Positions 43,252 through 52,256 of a stretch of 64,000 nt of DNA are shown here, piece by piece. The stretch covers positions 1 through 64,000 of the forward strand of contig JAEZLZ010000108.1 in assembly GCA_023415055.1 (NCBI GenBank), in the 5' to 3' direction. The translations under genes and the position numbers were made by a program. Each line of letters starts with the position of its first letter. Within the stretch, counting starts at the first letter, position 1. This DNA comes from Bacillota bacterium. GTDB lineage: Bacteria; Bacillota; Clostridia; Lachnospirales; Lachnospiraceae. The notes under the pieces were generated by a model. It had not been told where the DNA came from. It did not search any database and worked only from the letters and a program-made list of their open reading frames with translations.

Positions 43252-44895
43252 TTATTCCTCTTCTCCGTTTTCCTCCTCGGCATCGAATTGACTAATCTGT
43301 CTCTTTCTTGCCTGCTCATCACTATCCAGATATTCATCGTAGGTTGTGATTTTATCAATCAAGTGTCCGTTGTAGATCTCCATGATACGGTTTGCAGTAG
43401 TCTGGATGAACTGATGGTCCGGAGAGGTAAATAATGCAACTCCGGGAAATTTGATCAAACCGTTATTCAAGGCTGTGATGGATTCCATATCCAAGTGGTT
43501 GGTAGGCTCATCTAAGATGAGTACATTGGCACCGGCGATCATCATCTTGGATAAGAGAACACGAACTCTTTCACCACCGGATAATACATTCACCTTCTTG
43601 GAACCTTCTTCACCAGCAAAGAGCATTCTGCCCATGAAACCGCGAACATAGGTTACATCCTTTTCAGGAGAGAAGGGCATTAAGAAATCTACAATAGTCT
43701 CATCGGTGGAGAACAGCTTGGTGTTGTCCTTCGGAAAATAGGAGACATTCGTTGTGATACCCCATTTGTAAGTACCTTCATCGGGTTCGATCTCTCCGGA
43801 TAGAATCTTAAGCAGAAGAGTGGTAGCTTGTGTATTTGGTCCGACAAAAGCGATCTTATCTTCACGGCCTACGATAAAGGAGATCTTATCAAGAACCTTC
43901 ACACCGTCCACAGTCTTGGATAGGTTTTCAACGGTTAACACTTCATTGCCGATCTCACGGCTGGGACGGAAATCAATATACGGATATTTTCGACTGGAAG
44001 GGCGGATATCATCCAGCTCGATCTTCTCCAATGCTTTCTTACGGGAGGTTGCTTGTTTTGATTTGGAAGCATTGGCACTGAAGCGTTGGATGAATTCCTG
44101 TAGCTCCTTGATCTTTTCTTCCTTCTTCTTATTCGCTTCCTTCATCTGCTTTACCATGAGCTGGCTGGACTCATACCAGAAGTCATAATTACCGGAGTAG
44201 AGCTGTATCTTAGCATAATCGATATCTGCGATATGTGTACAAACCTTATTCAAGAAATAACGGTCATGGGATACCACAATGACAGTATTTTCAAAGTTGA
44301 TTAAGAATTCCTCCAGCCAGCGGATCGCTTCAAGATCCAAGTGGTTGGTGGGCTCGTCGAGTAAGAGTATATCCGGGTTACCGAAGAGTGCCTGAGCAAG
44401 CAAGACCTTAACCTTGTCACCGCCGTTAAGTTCGCTCATAAGCTTATAATGAAGATCAGTTTCGATGCCTAAGCCGTTTAACAAGGAAGCTGCATTTGAT
44501 TCTGCTTCCCATCCGTCCATAGCTGCAAATTCGCCTTCCAGCTCGCTTGCTCGGATACCGTCTTCTTCTGTGAAATCCTCTTTTGCATAGATGATTTCTT
44601 TTTCTTTCATTATATCATAGAGACGTTTATTTCCCATGATTACAGTATCAAGCACCTGAAACTGATCATATTTGAAATGATCCTGCTGTAAGAAGGATAG
44701 TCTCTGACCGGGGGTGATGATAACCTCCCCCTTACTGGGCTCGATCTGCCCGGTTAATATCTTGAGAAAGGTAGACTTGCCGGCACCGTTGGCACCGATT
44801 AAGCCATAGCAGTTGCCCTCGGTAAACTTAATGTTTACATCCTCGAACAATGCTCTCTTTCCTAATCGTAAGGTTACGTTACTTGCCTGTATCAT
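43252..44895 (-). CDS. ABC-F family ribosome-associated ATPase (YkpA/YbiT-like)
   Basis: A 547-residue cytosolic protein with two ABC domains and no membrane segments. The first has GANGAGKST (Walker A near residue 35) and LNGGDKVKVLLAQALF; the second has VGPNTQATTLL, which lacks the usual Gly-Lys-Ser, and LSGGERVRVLLSKMM. The interdomain linker (about 225-300) is rich in Lys/Glu as in the ABC-F P-site tRNA-interaction motif. The YkpA/YbiT group acts on stalled ribosomes. AGGAGG 7 bases before the ATG at 44895 decides the start; a 25-residue upstream extension is rejected. Confidence 0.9.
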   Translation of the reverse strand: MIQASNVTLRLGKRALFEDVNIKFTEGNCYGLIGANGAGKSTFLKILTGQIEPSKGEVIITPGQRLSFLQQDHFKYDQFQVLDTVIMGNKRLYDIMKEKEIIYAKEDFTEEDGIRASELEGEFAAMDGWEAESNAASLLNGLGIETDLHYKLMSELNGGDKVKVLLAQALFGNPDILLLDEPTNHLDLEAIRWLEEFLINFENTVIVVSHDRYFLNKVCTHIADIDYAKIQLYSGNYDFWYESSQLMVKQMKEANKKKEEKIKELQEFIQRFSANASKSKQATSRKKALEKIELDDIRPSSRKYPYIDFRPSREIGNEVLTVENLSKTVDGVKVLDKISFIVGREDKIAFVGPNTQATTLLLKILSGEIEPDEGTYKWGITTNVSYFPKDNTKLFSTDETIVDFLMPFSPEKDVTYVRGFMGRMLFAGEEGSKKVNVLSGGERVRVLLSKMMIAGANVLILDEPTNHLDMESITALNNGLIKFPGVALFTSPDHQFIQTTANRIMEIYNGHLIDKITTYDEYLDSDEQARKRQISQFDAEEENGEEE

Positions 44896-45236
44896 GAAAA
44901 AACCTCCTGAACACTTCCTGTTTATATACAAATACCATTTATATTGTATCGTATATTCCTGATTTTGCAAGAGAAAACTACGTGTTTTCTAAATATAAGC
45001 GATTCGGGTATTTGCAATACCCATTATGATCGATTTCTGGATTATGAAACTTTGTGAAGGAAGATTTGTACATTTTTTTCGACACAATTTGAGGAAAATG
45101 TTTTTAAAATGTTCACGAAACGTTAATACCTTCTCCATAAATACGGATTATACTTAGCGTATACAATAAGAAAACAATAAAAAGCTAATTAATCAATTGC
45201 CTATAACAACTTAACATAGAAAATTTTTTCATAAAT

Positions 45237-45299
45237 CTCCTCCCTCCCCAAAGCCAACTTGAAGAAGTTGGCTTATCCTCTGTCGTGGGAGGTTTTTTT
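45237..45299 (+). terminator. Two-hairpin terminator or short RNA before the esterase gene
   Basis: AAGCCAACTT-gaag-AAGTTGGCTT (45251-45274) is a perfect 10-bp hairpin. It is enclosed by CCTCCC (about 45239-45248) and GGGAGG (45287-45292), followed by TTTTTTTA. No annotated gene on the forward strand ends upstream of it within 3 kb, so it may belong to a small RNA arising in the 44896-45236 gap. The rest of that gap is AT-rich with no supported gene. Confidence 0.7.
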
Positions 45300-45412
45300 A
45301 TGCATATTCGTACCCAGCGGATTCGTTTGACTTTTATTAGCAACTTGAGTAGAATGAAAAGTGCAACAACTATGGAAATTCAACCGATTTGTCAACCCGT
45401 ACGGAGGCAATT

Positions 45413-46333
45413 ATGGCAATCAATAAAGCAATGAGAATGGCACTTCGTGCATTATCTTATCCGGACTTAGATTTGAAGAAAACCTATAAGCTGCAGAGGC
45501 AGTTGAAAACAGCTGCTCATCCTGTCATTAAACCCTTATATCAGATGTGGGATCACAAGGTAAGCGTAGAAGATTACGATATTCCGGTGCGTATCTTCCT
45601 GCCATCTCCACAATTCGTGCTTAAGAAGCTGTTGATTTTCTTTCATGGCGGAGGCTGGGTAGTAGGCAATATCGATACCTATTCCAATGTTTGCTCCAAT
45701 ATGGCGAAGCAGACAGGATGTGCGGTGATATCGGTGGATTACCGATTAGCACCGGAATATAAGTTCCCAACTGCCGTGGAGGATTGCTATGCCGTAACCA
45801 AAGAAATCTATGAAAACGCAGAGCTACTAGATGTCTGTACGGAGGATATCGCCTTAATCGGAGACAGTGCGGGTGGCAATCTGGCAGCCGTTGTGTCTAT
45901 GATGGCTAGGGATCGTGGAACCTTCCAGCCTAAGAAACAGATACTTCTTTACCCTTCTGCAGACAGCGATCACAGCGAAACCTCCCCTTATCCCTCTGTG
46001 ATCGAAAACGGGACGGATTTTTTATTAACAACCAAACGAATTAATGACTTTATTGATTTGTATATCAGTAAGGAAGAAGACCGTAAGAATCCTTATCTGG
46101 CTCCGATTTTATCCGAGGATTTATCAAAACAGCCAAAGACGCTGATCATAACAGCGGAGTATGACCCGCTTCGGGATGAAGCAGAGGCTTATGGAAGGAA
46201 GCTCTACGAGTATGGTAATGATGTTTTGGTTTATCGAATGAAGGATGCTTTGCATGGTTTTATTTCCCTGCCGAAGCATTTTGTCCATGTCAAGCGCAGC
46301 TATGAACTGATCAATCGTTTCTTAAATTCATAA
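45413..46333 (+). CDS. Alpha/beta-hydrolase of the hormone-sensitive-lipase type
   Basis: A 306-residue esterase/lipase. The oxyanion motif HGGGW is at 78-82, the nucleophile S152 in GDSAGG, with D251 (AEYDPLRDEA) and H281 (ALHGFI) completing the triad. No signal peptide is seen, so it is cytosolic. ACGGAGG precedes the ATG; 8 extra upstream codons are rejected. It heads a group with an acyltransferase, a zinc-ribbon membrane protein and TraX, which suggests acyl-ester turnover on a lipid or surface glycan (inference). Confidence 0.9.
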   Translation: MAINKAMRMALRALSYPDLDLKKTYKLQRQLKTAAHPVIKPLYQMWDHKVSVEDYDIPVRIFLPSPQFVLKKLLIFFHGGGWVVGNIDTYSNVCSNMAKQTGCAVISVDYRLAPEYKFPTAVEDCYAVTKEIYENAELLDVCTEDIALIGDSAGGNLAAVVSMMARDRGTFQPKKQILLYPSADSDHSETSPYPSVIENGTDFLLTTKRINDFIDLYISKEEDRKNPYLAPILSEDLSKQPKTLIITAEYDPLRDEAEAYGRKLYEYGNDVLVYRMKDALHGFISLPKHFVHVKRSYELINRFLNS

Positions 46334-46460
46334 ATATTTGTATCATTTTGAAGAAAATGTATAGAAAAATCGTTAATACTATTGAAAAAATAATTATGAA
46401 ATAGATTTAAAATGCAATCTTCTTCCGAGGAAGAAGCAGGAAAGGGGGAGTGGTGTATCC

Positions 46461-47729
46461 ATGACAAGAAGAAAACCAATTGAGTGGCTAAAATTAGATA
46501 ACGCCGCGAAGATATTCCCTCCGAATACAAACGAAAAGGATACCAAGGTGTTCCGTTTTGTTTGTGAGCTAAAAGAGCAAATCGACAAGGATACTCTACA
46601 GAAGGCACTTGATAAAGCATTACCTTTCTTTCCCGTCTATCAATCGGTTTTACGCAGAGGACTTTTCTGGTATTACTTTGACAGTACCGAGGCAAAACCT
46701 GAGGTGGTTGAGGAACATAAACTCCCCTGTAGCATGCTCTATCATCCGGGTCGTAAGAATCTTCTTTTCGAAGTGTCCTATTATAATCGCCGGATTAACC
46801 TGGAGATGTATCATGCACTGACGGATGGAACAGGAGCTCTCGGCTTTTTGAAGACCATAGTATATTATTATCTGATTCTTAAACATGAAGAGGACTTTGT
46901 TAATAAACTTCCTCACCCGGATATAGATGCCTCCTTTTCACAAAAGATGGATGACAGCTTCTTGAAGCATTACAGCGGTGATAAGAAGCTGGATCGGATC
47001 AAGATCACTCGGGCTTATCATATCACAGGGAGACGTTCACTCGATAATCGAATGAAGATCGTCGAAGGAATCCTGTCGGTGAAGGAAGTCTTAGAGCTTG
47101 CTCATCGCTATGACACGACGATGACGGTGTTTCTGACTGCCCTGTATATCAAAGCAATCCACATGGATATGCCGGCGAGAAGCTTGAAGAATCCGGTGGT
47201 TTTAACCGTTCCGGTGAATCTGAGAACTTATTTCCCGTCGGTTACAGCAAGAAATTTCTTCACTACGATCAGTATCCGGTATCATTTTGCAAAGAATTCG
47301 GACAAGCTGGAGGATATTATTGCGACAGTGAAGGAAGCCTTTACGAAGGAGCTGACGCAGGAGAAGCTTCGGACACATATAAACCGATTATCTGCATTGG
47401 AGCATAATGCTTTTATGAGAGTGATTCCCTTAGTATTAAAGGATTATATTCTTCGGTTTGCCAATCATCTGAGTGACAGAGGAATCACGGCTACCTTGTC
47501 CAATATTGGTAAGATCTCGATCTCTAAGGAGCTGGTGCCTTATATTGAATTGTTTGACTGCTTTACCAGTGCACGCAGACCGCAGATTGCTATGTGCTCC
47601 TTTGGGGACGAGCTAGTGATTAGCTTTACCTCTCCCTTTATCGGAACGGACATCCAGATGAATTTCTTCCGTATGTTAACCAGTGAAGGCATTGCTGTCA
47701 CCATTGCCTCAAATGACAAGGAAGTATAG
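46461..47729 (+). CDS. Condensation-domain/alcohol acetyltransferase-like protein
   Basis: A 422-residue chloramphenicol-acetyltransferase-fold protein. The catalytic motif H-x3-D-G is present as MYHALTDGTGALGFL (H118, D122, G123), and NLRTYFPSVTARNFFTT matches the second half of such enzymes. It resembles alcohol acetyltransferases and stand-alone condensation domains such as mycobacterial PapA proteins. The acyl donor and acceptor are unknown. GGGGGAG precedes the ATG, and the next gene starts 11 bases after its stop. Confidence 0.8.
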   Translation: MTRRKPIEWLKLDNAAKIFPPNTNEKDTKVFRFVCELKEQIDKDTLQKALDKALPFFPVYQSVLRRGLFWYYFDSTEAKPEVVEEHKLPCSMLYHPGRKNLLFEVSYYNRRINLEMYHALTDGTGALGFLKTIVYYYLILKHEEDFVNKLPHPDIDASFSQKMDDSFLKHYSGDKKLDRIKITRAYHITGRRSLDNRMKIVEGILSVKEVLELAHRYDTTMTVFLTALYIKAIHMDMPARSLKNPVVLTVPVNLRTYFPSVTARNFFTTISIRYHFAKNSDKLEDIIATVKEAFTKELTQEKLRTHINRLSALEHNAFMRVIPLVLKDYILRFANHLSDRGITATLSNIGKISISKELVPYIELFDCFTSARRPQIAMCSFGDELVISFTSPFIGTDIQMNFFRMLTSEGIAVTIASNDKEV

Positions 47730-47740
47730 GAGGCGGGAAG

Positions 47741-48421
47741 ATGCAGAACTGTGAGAATTGTAAAATAACTTTGAAGGGAAATTATGACGTCTGTCCACTC
47801 TGCGGCGGGTTATTGCAAGAGAAGGGTGAAGGCAAAGCAACTTCACAATTAGAAGAAGTGTTTCCAAATATACCGACGATCTTCCAGGAATTTAATATCT
47901 TTATCCGAATCATCATCATGATCTCATTGGCGGCAATTATCATCAGCTTTGCAGTGAATCTGATCTTTACCAAGGATTCCAGGTGGTCGCTGATTGTAGC
48001 TGCGAGCATCGCCTGTATGTGGATAAGCTTATTTATCATTATACGTAAAAAGAATAATATACCAAAGACGATTATCTGGCAGGTAGCCCTGATTGGGATA
48101 TTATCCGTATTGTGGGATTGGTCGATGGGATGGTTGGGATGGTCCATCAATTTTGTTATCCCCGGTATCTGTATCGGAGCTATGGTGGTAATGGCAATTG
48201 CAGCAAAGATATTAAAGATCGGCGTCAGAGATCTGCTGGTATATCTGTTTATTGATATCATATTTGGTTTTGTTCCGGTTATATTCATATTGTCGGGAGA
48301 TCTATACATCACCTTTCCTTCTGTCATCTGCGTAGCAACCAGCGCAATCAGCCTGTCGGCAATTGTGCTGTTTGAAGGGGATAATATGAAATCAGAATTA
48401 AAGAAAAAGATGCATATATGA
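47741..48421 (+). CDS. Zinc-ribbon membrane protein (DUF6320-like)
   Basis: A 226-residue protein. The first 25 residues are a zinc ribbon with C4, C7, C18 and C21 (CENCK and CPLCG). About six hydrophobic helices follow from residue about 52, and the C-terminus is short and Lys-rich. It is tightly linked to the acyltransferase gene. DUF6320-type proteins are known mainly by this neighbourhood in Lachnospiraceae (recollection, not checked). The function is unknown; it may anchor or regulate the acyltransferase. Confidence 0.7.
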   Translation: MQNCENCKITLKGNYDVCPLCGGLLQEKGEGKATSQLEEVFPNIPTIFQEFNIFIRIIIMISLAAIIISFAVNLIFTKDSRWSLIVAASIACMWISLFIIIRKKNNIPKTIIWQVALIGILSVLWDWSMGWLGWSINFVIPGICIGAMVVMAIAAKILKIGVRDLLVYLFIDIIFGFVPVIFILSGDLYITFPSVICVATSAISLSAIVLFEGDNMKSELKKKMHI

Positions 48422-48474
48422 CAGTGTAAAACAAAAGTCAGGAAGACAGAGTAATGACATAAAGGGGAGGGTCT

Positions 48475-49146
48475 ATGAATTCATATCATTTAAAACTAAT
48501 TGCTATCATCACAATGCTTATCGATCATATCGGAGCTGTTTTCATTCCAAGAAGTACAACGCTCTATCTTGTGATGCGTTGTATCGGAAGATTAGCGTTT
48601 CCCATCTTTGTGTTCTTATTGGTAGAGGGCTTTTATCATACCAGAGATGTAAAGAAATACCTGCTTCGACTTGGAGCCTTTGCCTTTCTGTCTGAGATTC
48701 CCTTCGATCTGGCTTTCTATGGAAAAACATTGGAGTTTACTCATCAGAATATCTTCTTTACCTTATTCTTAGGGTTGGCTTGTATGTATCTAATGAGTCG
48801 TGCTGAGAATGCATTTCGTGAAAATGTTATTTTGATAAATCTGTTCCGGATAGGATTAATTCTCATATTCTGTTTGCTTGCTTATTATTTGAAAACGGAT
48901 TATGATTATCGGGGAGTCCTTTTAATTATCGGATTTTATCTGTTTCGTGGAAATAAGGCATTACTCACTGCTACCTTGTTGTTCGTCTCAGGCTATTTGT
49001 TGGGATATATTAATGGACTGGCTACCTTTTCAATTATTCCGATTGCCTTTTATGACGGAAAGAAGGGCAAAAGTATAAAATATGCATTTTATATCTTTTA
49101 CCCTGCTCACCTGCTGGTCTTGGCACTCATTAAAATAATGCTTTAA
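48475..49146 (+). CDS. TraX-family membrane protein
   Basis: A 223-residue integral membrane protein with about seven hydrophobic helices. The N-terminal LKLIAIITMLIDHIGAVFIP and FPIFVFLLVEGFYHTRDVKKY are the signature of TraX proteins, named for the F-plasmid pilin N-acetylase and related in fold to membrane acyltransferases. GGGGAGG precedes the ATG. Its position after the acyltransferase group suggests a role in acylating an exported molecule (inference). Confidence 0.88.
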   Translation: MNSYHLKLIAIITMLIDHIGAVFIPRSTTLYLVMRCIGRLAFPIFVFLLVEGFYHTRDVKKYLLRLGAFAFLSEIPFDLAFYGKTLEFTHQNIFFTLFLGLACMYLMSRAENAFRENVILINLFRIGLILIFCLLAYYLKTDYDYRGVLLIIGFYLFRGNKALLTATLLFVSGYLLGYINGLATFSIIPIAFYDGKKGKSIKYAFYIFYPAHLLVLALIKIML

Positions 49147-49319
49147 ATATCACTATAAGCATCAGGATGTTGTTCATAATCATTAATGTGTGAAGTATAG
49201 CGAAGGTCTTCACCAGATACATATGGTTTATCGGGATAGTAATGTCTTTCATCAAAGCTTTGGACACTACTAAAGGATGGGAAACGATAATAATTTTTCC
49301 TGGCAGGTTCAAAATACAT
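49143..49319 (-). CDS. 58-residue Tyr/Asp-rich small protein
   Basis: A short frame reading MYFEPARKNYYRFPSFSSVQ, then SFDERHYYPDKPYVSGEDLR and a polar tail ending DAYSDI. AAGGAGG lies 9 bases before the ATG, which is strong support for translation. Tyr and Asp are abundant and there is no membrane segment. Its stop overlaps the stop of the convergent traX gene by 4 bases. No family is recognised. A longer frame on the same strand in another phase has no ribosome-binding site and is rejected. Confidence 0.65.
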   Translation of the reverse strand: MYFEPARKNYYRFPSFSSVQSFDERHYYPDKPYVSGEDLRYTSHINDYEQHPDAYSDI

Positions 49320-49460
49320 GATAACAAACCTCCTTAATCAATTGTTCTATTCTTATTGTTTGATATTCGATATGGATCTATACTAGGAATTCAAATACGA
49401 TTTTACATTTTTTTCTAACATTCAGTTGGCTTAAACGATACTATTTTAGGGGAGTAACCT

Positions 49461-49961
49461 ATGATTTCACTGACAATAACCGAAGTAAAGTCCTTTATGG
49501 CTAAGCTTCTTGCGCAGAATACCTTTGATAATTTTATATTAAAAGAGATGGAGCTTTCGACCTTTATCAACTTTACCATAAGCGGTCAGTTAAATGAAGC
49601 ATTCTTCACAACGGAAGAGCTTCAGGAGAGAGGCGAACATACCCACAGTGTACTATGGAGTGAGGTACGTACGATTGCCTTTTCTATGATTAAGGGACAT
49701 AAAACACCTCTTGCCTTAAAGATTGTATTCCAATTGCCAAGACCACTTTGTGAGGAGTTGGTACAGCAATCCGGAGGAAGAATAAAGAGCGAAGAGGTTG
49801 GAGGCTTATACCTGAATGTCCGTTTTGAGAAAAATGAGTTACACATCATCACCGGGACAGCGATCAAGACCTTTACTCTGGATAAGACATTAGAGCAGGT
49901 ATGGGACCTTCGGGTAAAGCAGATCTTAAAAGAGCAGGGAATTGCTTTTGAAGAGGAATGA
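49461..49961 (+). CDS. DUF5721-like conserved hypothetical protein
   Basis: A 166-residue soluble protein. It is predicted alpha/beta, with SLTITEVKSFMAKLLAQNTFD at the start and VGGLYLNVRFEKNELHIITGTAIKTFTLDKTLEQVWDL near the C-terminus. I associate this pattern with DUF5721 of Lachnospiraceae, but only weakly. No catalytic motif is seen. GGGGAG lies 6 bases before the ATG. It precedes htpG and the CIRCE element and is probably a separate unit. Confidence 0.6.
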   Translation: MISLTITEVKSFMAKLLAQNTFDNFILKEMELSTFINFTISGQLNEAFFTTEELQERGEHTHSVLWSEVRTIAFSMIKGHKTPLALKIVFQLPRPLCEELVQQSGGRIKSEEVGGLYLNVRFEKNELHIITGTAIKTFTLDKTLEQVWDLRVKQILKEQGIAFEEE

Positions 49962-50031
49962 TAATAAAGTATAGTATACAAAGTGGACTGTACGCACATA
50001 TAGATACATCTGACTCGCCTTATAAAACTTG

Positions 50032-50058
50032 TTAGCACTCTTGGTTAAAGAGTGCTAA
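50032..50058. promoter_or_regulatory. CIRCE operator (HrcA site)
   Basis: TTAGCACTC-N9-GAGTGCTAA is an exact match to the CIRCE consensus. It ends 7 bases before the -35 box of the htpG promoter. HrcA normally represses groES-groEL and dnaK operons through CIRCE; here it would put htpG under the same control. Confidence 0.95.
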
Positions 50059-50065
50059 TTTTGTC

Positions 50066-50094
50066 TTGACAATTCTATTTGGGAGTATTATCAT
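50066..50094 (+). promoter_or_regulatory. Sigma-A promoter of htpG
   Basis: TTGACA (50066-50071), a 17-base spacer and TATCAT (50089-50094), directly downstream of CIRCE and about 95 bases before the htpG start. Confidence 0.8.
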
Positions 50095-50189
50095 ATCATT
50101 TGAAGTACTACTGAAATAGAAGTAATGCGACAGACAGAGGAAGACTAACTGTACCGGCATTATTAGAAAATAAGTAAAAAGGAGTTGTT

Positions 50190-52256
50190 ATGATGAGCAC
50201 AGAACGTGGCAATTTATCGATTCATTCGGAAAACCTGTTTCCAATTATCAAGAAGTGGTTATATTCTGACCACGACATTTTTGTTAGGGAGTTGATCTCA
50301 AATGGCAGCGATGCAATCACCAAGCTGAAGAAACTGGAAGTAATGGGTGAGGCAGAGCTACCTGAAGACAATCATTATCAAATTACAGTAACTGTGAATC
50401 CCGAGGAGAAGACGATCCGTTTCTCCGATAACGGAATTGGTATGACAGCAGATGAAGTTCGGGAATATATCAACCAGATCGCATTTTCCGGTGCTCAGAA
50501 ATTCCTTGAGCAGTATAAGGATAAGACAAATGAGGATCAGATTATCGGTCATTTCGGTCTTGGATTCTATTCTGCCTTCATGGTAGCGGCACGTGTAAGT
50601 ATCGATACCTTGTCTTGGCAAACAGATGCTTCTCCGGTGCATTGGGAATCTGACGGCGGTACGGAATATGAGATGAGTGAGGGTACCAAGACGGAACGCG
50701 GTACAGATATCACCTTATATTTAAACGATGCAAGCTATGAATTCTCCAACGAATATCGCGTGAAGGAAGTCCTAAATAAATATTGCTCCTTTATGCCTGT
50801 GGAGATCTACTTTGTCAATGCAAATGCTAAGGTAGAAGAGACCAAGGAGGAAGTGATTGACGCTTCTGTAGAGGAAGATGGTACCGTAGAAGAGGCAAAG
50901 AAGGAGAAGAAGCCGGAGCCGATCAATAATGTGAATCCCCTGTGGGCGAAGCATCCGAATGATTGCACTGAGGAGGATTACAAGAAATTCTATCGTGAAT
51001 TATTCCATGACTATAAGGAGCCTTTATTCTGGATTCACCTGAACATGGATTATCCGTTCAACTTAAAGGGCATTCTGTATTTCCCGAAGATCAATACCGA
51101 ATACGATTCCTTAGAGGGCCTGATCAAGCTATACAGCAATCAAGTATTTATCGCAGATAATATTAAAGAAGTAATTCCTGAATTCCTTATGTTACTTAAG
51201 GGAGTCATCGATTGTCCGGATCTTCCGCTGAATGTTTCCAGAAGTGCACTGCAGAATGACGGCTTTGTGAAGAAGATCTCCGAATACATCTCCAAGAAGG
51301 TGGCAGATAAGCTGACCGGAATGTATAAGGTGGAGAGAGAAAGCTATGAGAAGTTCTGGGATGATATCAGTCCCTTCGTGAAGTTTGGTTTCTTAAAGGA
51401 TGAGAAGTTCCGTGAGAAGGTGAAGGATGTAATCATCTTTAAGAACCTGGAGGATAAATATGTGACCCTGGCAGAATATATTGCCTCAAAGAAGGGCACA
51501 GAAGAAGCTGTTGAAGAGAAGAGTGAGGATAAGGTTCCTGAGACTCCTGTTCATGACGAGAACTATGATCATGAGCATAAGGATGGATGCGAATGCGGAC
51601 ACGATCACAGCCATGAAGAGGACGAAGAGGTTATAGATGAGGATAAGAAATTAACCATCTATTATGTAACCGATGTAAAGCAGCAGAGCCAGTATATCAA
51701 TATGTTCAAGGAAGCTGGCAGTGATGCATTTGTCCTGACACACAACATCGATCAGCCCTTCATCACACAACTGGAATATCAGGATCAGACCATCCGCTTC
51801 CAGCGTATTGATGCTGACATCAGTGAAGGCTTTAAGGATACGATCAAGAAGAAAGATCAGAAGGTCTTAAAGAATAACACGGAAGCGATGACAACACTGT
51901 TCCGTAAGGTACTCAGCAAGGATAAACTAGAAGTCAAGGTGGATAAATTTAAGAATGAGAAGGTATCCTCCGTCATGACCTTGTCTGAGGAGAGTCGCAG
52001 AATGCAGGATATGATGCGTATGTATAATATGTCAGGTATGGATATGGGCGGTTTTGACGGTGGTGAGACTTTGGTGCTTAACGCAAACAATAAGCTGGTT
52101 CAATATATTCTCACGAATGAAAATGCAGAGCTTACTCCGATGATCTGTGAACAGCTCTATGATCTGGCGCTCCTTAGTCATAAGCCTCTGGAGCCGGAAG
52201 CAATGACGAAGTTCGTACAAAGAAGCAATGATATTATGATGCTGCTTGCGAAATAA
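50190..52256 (+). CDS. htpG: Hsp90-family chaperone HtpG with charged and His/Cys-rich inserts
   Basis: A 688-residue ATP-driven chaperone, longer than E. coli HtpG (624). The GHKL ATPase domain shows ELISNGSDAI, DNGIGMT and GHFGLGFYSAFMV. A charged linker (about residues 213-245, rich in Glu and Lys) separates the N and middle domains, as in eukaryotic Hsp90. A second insert (about 436-487) in the middle/C-terminal region contains HEHKDGCECGHDHSH (H461, H463, C467, C469, H471, H473, H475), a likely metal-binding cluster. AAGGAG precedes the ATG. Confidence 0.95.
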   Translation: MMSTERGNLSIHSENLFPIIKKWLYSDHDIFVRELISNGSDAITKLKKLEVMGEAELPEDNHYQITVTVNPEEKTIRFSDNGIGMTADEVREYINQIAFSGAQKFLEQYKDKTNEDQIIGHFGLGFYSAFMVAARVSIDTLSWQTDASPVHWESDGGTEYEMSEGTKTERGTDITLYLNDASYEFSNEYRVKEVLNKYCSFMPVEIYFVNANAKVEETKEEVIDASVEEDGTVEEAKKEKKPEPINNVNPLWAKHPNDCTEEDYKKFYRELFHDYKEPLFWIHLNMDYPFNLKGILYFPKINTEYDSLEGLIKLYSNQVFIADNIKEVIPEFLMLLKGVIDCPDLPLNVSRSALQNDGFVKKISEYISKKVADKLTGMYKVERESYEKFWDDISPFVKFGFLKDEKFREKVKDVIIFKNLEDKYVTLAEYIASKKGTEEAVEEKSEDKVPETPVHDENYDHEHKDGCECGHDHSHEEDEEVIDEDKKLTIYYVTDVKQQSQYINMFKEAGSDAFVLTHNIDQPFITQLEYQDQTIRFQRIDADISEGFKDTIKKKDQKVLKNNTEAMTTLFRKVLSKDKLEVKVDKFKNEKVSSVMTLSEESRRMQDMMRMYNMSGMDMGGFDGGETLVLNANNKLVQYILTNENAELTPMICEQLYDLALLSHKPLEPEAMTKFVQRSNDIMMLLAK

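Noticed and set aside
49130..49327. A 65-codon hydrophobic reverse-strand frame at the end of traX
   Set aside because: It lacks a ribosome-binding site, while the overlapping 58-codon frame has a near-perfect one.
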